Below, piece after piece: positions 5,908 to 6,848 of a DNA stretch of 6,848 nucleotides. The number at the start of each line of letters is the position of its first letter. Position 1 is the stretch's first letter. The stretch is from NCBI GenBank assembly GCA_021731425.1, contig JAKFXJ010000403.1, positions 1 through 6,848 on the forward strand, read 5' to 3'. Source of the DNA: Limnohabitans sp. GTDB lineage: Bacteria; Pseudomonadota; Gammaproteobacteria; Burkholderiales; Burkholderiaceae_C. The notes under the pieces are model-generated. The model was not told where the DNA came from. It saw nothing but the letters and a program-made list of their open reading frames with translations, and ran no database searches. The position numbers were made by a program, and so were the translations under genes.

Positions 5908-6321
5908 ATGTCTCAAACACCGATTGAAAAAGCCCGTGATGCCCACTCTGATGATGCCGCTTTTCAGGCTGGCTTGAAAACCCGCACGCAGGTGATGGGC
6001 CCGTCCTATGTGGACCGCGCCTTGGGCGCCGCCACCGACTACTCCATGCCCATGCAGGAGTTCATCACGGCCAACGCGTGGGGCAATGTATGGCAACGCC
6101 CCGGGCTTGACCTGAAAACCCGCAGCCTCATCACAGTGGCCATGCTCGCTGCCCAAGGCAAGCAGCAAGAACTCAAAGCCCACGTGCGCGGTGCCATCAA
6201 CAACGGGGCGACACCCGAAGAGTTGCGTGAGGTGATGCTGCACGCCACCGTTTACTGTGGCTTCCCTACAGCCATCGATGCCTTTCGCAGCGTCACCGAG
6301 GTGGTCGAGTCTTTGGGCTGA
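5908..6321 (+). CDS. pcaC: 4-carboxymuconolactone decarboxylase family protein (PcaC-like)
   Basis: PcaC converts 4-carboxymuconolactone to 3-oxoadipate enol-lactone in the protocatechuate branch of the beta-ketoadipate pathway. The 137-residue product has the usual length and the segments I recall from true PcaC proteins: GLKTRTQVMG (22-31), FITANAWGNVWQRPGL (52-67), TRSLITVAMLAA (71-82), ELKAHVRGAINNG (88-100) with H92 as the likely active-site histidine, and EVMLHATVYCGFP (108-120). The CxxC pair of AhpD is absent, so a peroxidase role is unlikely. The start follows AAAGGA (5895-5900) at seven bases. None of the other pca genes (pcaB, pcaD, pcaG, pcaH) is in the window, so the gene may serve a different lactone or be a paralogue. 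The symbol should be read as PcaC-like. It is divergent from the AhpD-like gene and lies upstream of the acyl-CoA dehydrogenase. Confidence 0.82.
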   Translation: MSQTPIEKARDAHSDDAAFQAGLKTRTQVMGPSYVDRALGAATDYSMPMQEFITANAWGNVWQRPGLDLKTRSLITVAMLAAQGKQQELKAHVRGAINNGATPEELREVMLHATVYCGFPTAIDAFRSVTEVVESLG

Positions 6322-6346
6322 TTGCACTTGCTGGTGGTTTAGAAGC

Positions 6347-6380
6347 GTGCCCTGGACCGTTCGATCAACGGGCAGGGCAC
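6347..6380 (+). other. Strong stem-loop, possible terminator or leader structure
   Basis: GTGCCCTG (6347-6354) pairs with CAGGGCAC (6373-6380), and inside it CCGTT (6357-6361) pairs with AACGG (6367-6371), leaving a GA/G bulge and a five-base loop. This gives 13 GC-rich base pairs starting 26 bases after the PcaC-like stop. No T-run follows, so it is not a standard intrinsic terminator. The right arm could instead pair downstream (AGGGC 6374-6378 with GCCCT 6390-6394, or GCACC 6377-6381 with GGTGC 6398-6402), so two exclusive folds are possible. Confidence 0.55.
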
Positions 6381-6433
6381 CGTGATTTGGCCCTATTGGT
6401 GCATGACCTTGTCTGCTGATTCCCACATTTTTC

Positions 6434-6453
6434 CAGCTGCCATCGGGCAACTG
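6434..6453. repeat. Imperfect palindrome upstream of the acyl-CoA dehydrogenase
   Basis: CAG-C-TGCC-ATCG-GGCA-A-CTG is a 20-base inverted repeat with seven matched pairs, one mismatch and a four-base centre, ending 26 bases before the ATG at 6480. It could be a regulator site or a small RNA hairpin near the ribosome binding site (GGAG, 6466-6469). No convincing -35/-10 pair was found in the 158-base gap that holds it. Confidence 0.35.
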
Positions 6454-6479
6454 AGACTGACTCTTGGAGCGAAGACCCC

Positions 6480-6848
6480 ATGAACTTGAGCAAAGACGAA
6501 CTGGCTTTTCGTGACGAAGTACGCGCATTTTTGGCGGCCGAGTTGACCGACGACATTCGTCTGGGCGGGCACCGCACTTCGGGCATTTTTTCAGACTACG
6601 AGGTTGGTATCCCTTGGCAGCGGGTGCTGGCCAAGCGCGGCTGGGCTGCGCCGCACTGGCCGGTGGAGTGGGGTGGCTGCGCCTGGACGCCCAGGCAGCA
6701 CGACATTTTTGCCAGCGAAATGTCGGCGGCCGATGCGCCCAAAGTCTCGCCGCTGGGCCTGGTGATGGCCGCGCCCGTGCTGGTGGCGTTTGGCACGCAG
6801 GCCCAAAAAGAGCGTTGGCTCGCGGACATCCGCAACGGTGTGAGTTAC
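6480..6848 (+). CDS. Acyl-CoA dehydrogenase, N-terminal part (3' end outside window)
   Basis: The frame is open from the ATG at 6480 to the window edge, giving 123 residues of an enzyme usually about 380-400 long. These FAD enzymes introduce a 2,3 double bond into acyl-CoA and pass electrons to ETF. The start MNLSKDELAFRDEVRAFLAAEL (1-22) is the usual first helix. KRGWAAPHWPVEWGGCAWTP (52-71) is the conserved GW..P.WP.EyGG block, in the form I associate with the pimeloyl-CoA dehydrogenase large-subunit and steroid-degradation type rather than the short-chain butyryl type. APVLVAFGTQAQKERWLADIRNG (98-120) is the typical GT..QK..wL..i..G segment before the FAD motif. GGAG (6466-6469) lies ten bases before the ATG. 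The catalytic Glu and FAD-binding motifs are outside the window. It is a natural electron source for the ETF-QO encoded earlier. Confidence 0.92.
   Translation, partial: MNLSKDELAFRDEVRAFLAAELTDDIRLGGHRTSGIFSDYEVGIPWQRVLAKRGWAAPHWPVEWGGCAWTPRQHDIFASEMSAADAPKVSPLGLVMAAPVLVAFGTQAQKERWLADIRNGVSY

Noticed and set aside
1..6848. Mobile elements, CRISPR, tRNA or toxin-antitoxin genes
   Set aside because: I saw no transposase, regular repeat array, cloverleaf sequence or small gene pair. The window is almost fully occupied by metabolic genes.

Overview
The window reads as a dense stretch of chromosome from a betaproteobacterium, probably Burkholderiales and most likely Comamonadaceae. This rests on the moderately high GC content, the Burkholderiales-style N terminus of the ETF-ubiquinone oxidoreductase, and the mix of acyl-CoA and aromatic-degradation genes. 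The taxonomic call is inference. I see no tRNA, rRNA, CRISPR array, insertion sequence or phage gene.

Layout from left to right: (1) the C-terminal part of an HpcH/HpaI-family aldolase (+), cut by the window edge; (2) a complete ETF-ubiquinone oxidoreductase (-); (3) divergent from it, a two-gene operon of an SDR oxidoreductase and a hotdog-fold acyl-CoA thioesterase (+); (4) convergent with that, a COG3687/PF10118 'predicted metal-dependent hydrolase' (-); (5) divergent from it, a TetR-family regulator (+), with nested inverted repeats in the 99-base gap between the two; (6) an AhpD-like peroxidase-related protein (-), whose 3' end overlaps the TetR gene by 43 bases; (7) divergent from it, a PcaC-like carboxymuconolactone decarboxylase family protein (+); (8) after a 158-base gap with a strong stem-loop, the start of an acyl-CoA dehydrogenase (+), cut by the right edge.

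The theme is CoA-thioester and ring-derived carbon catabolism. The acyl-CoA dehydrogenase would pass electrons to ETF, and ETF-QO passes them to ubiquinone. The SDR and thioesterase fit hydroxyacyl/ketoacyl conversion and CoA release. The aldolase and PcaC-like protein are of the kind found in aromatic lower pathways. The substrate cannot be read from the sequence.

The two observations most worth following are linked. The 'metal-dependent hydrolase' carries a residue pattern (E50, E84xxH87, E141, H176xxxE180xxH183) like that of ferritin-fold di-iron oxygenases of the AurF type. Its upstream region holds nested palindromes that overlap a plausible promoter and sit next to the TetR gene, which suggests local control of this enzyme.
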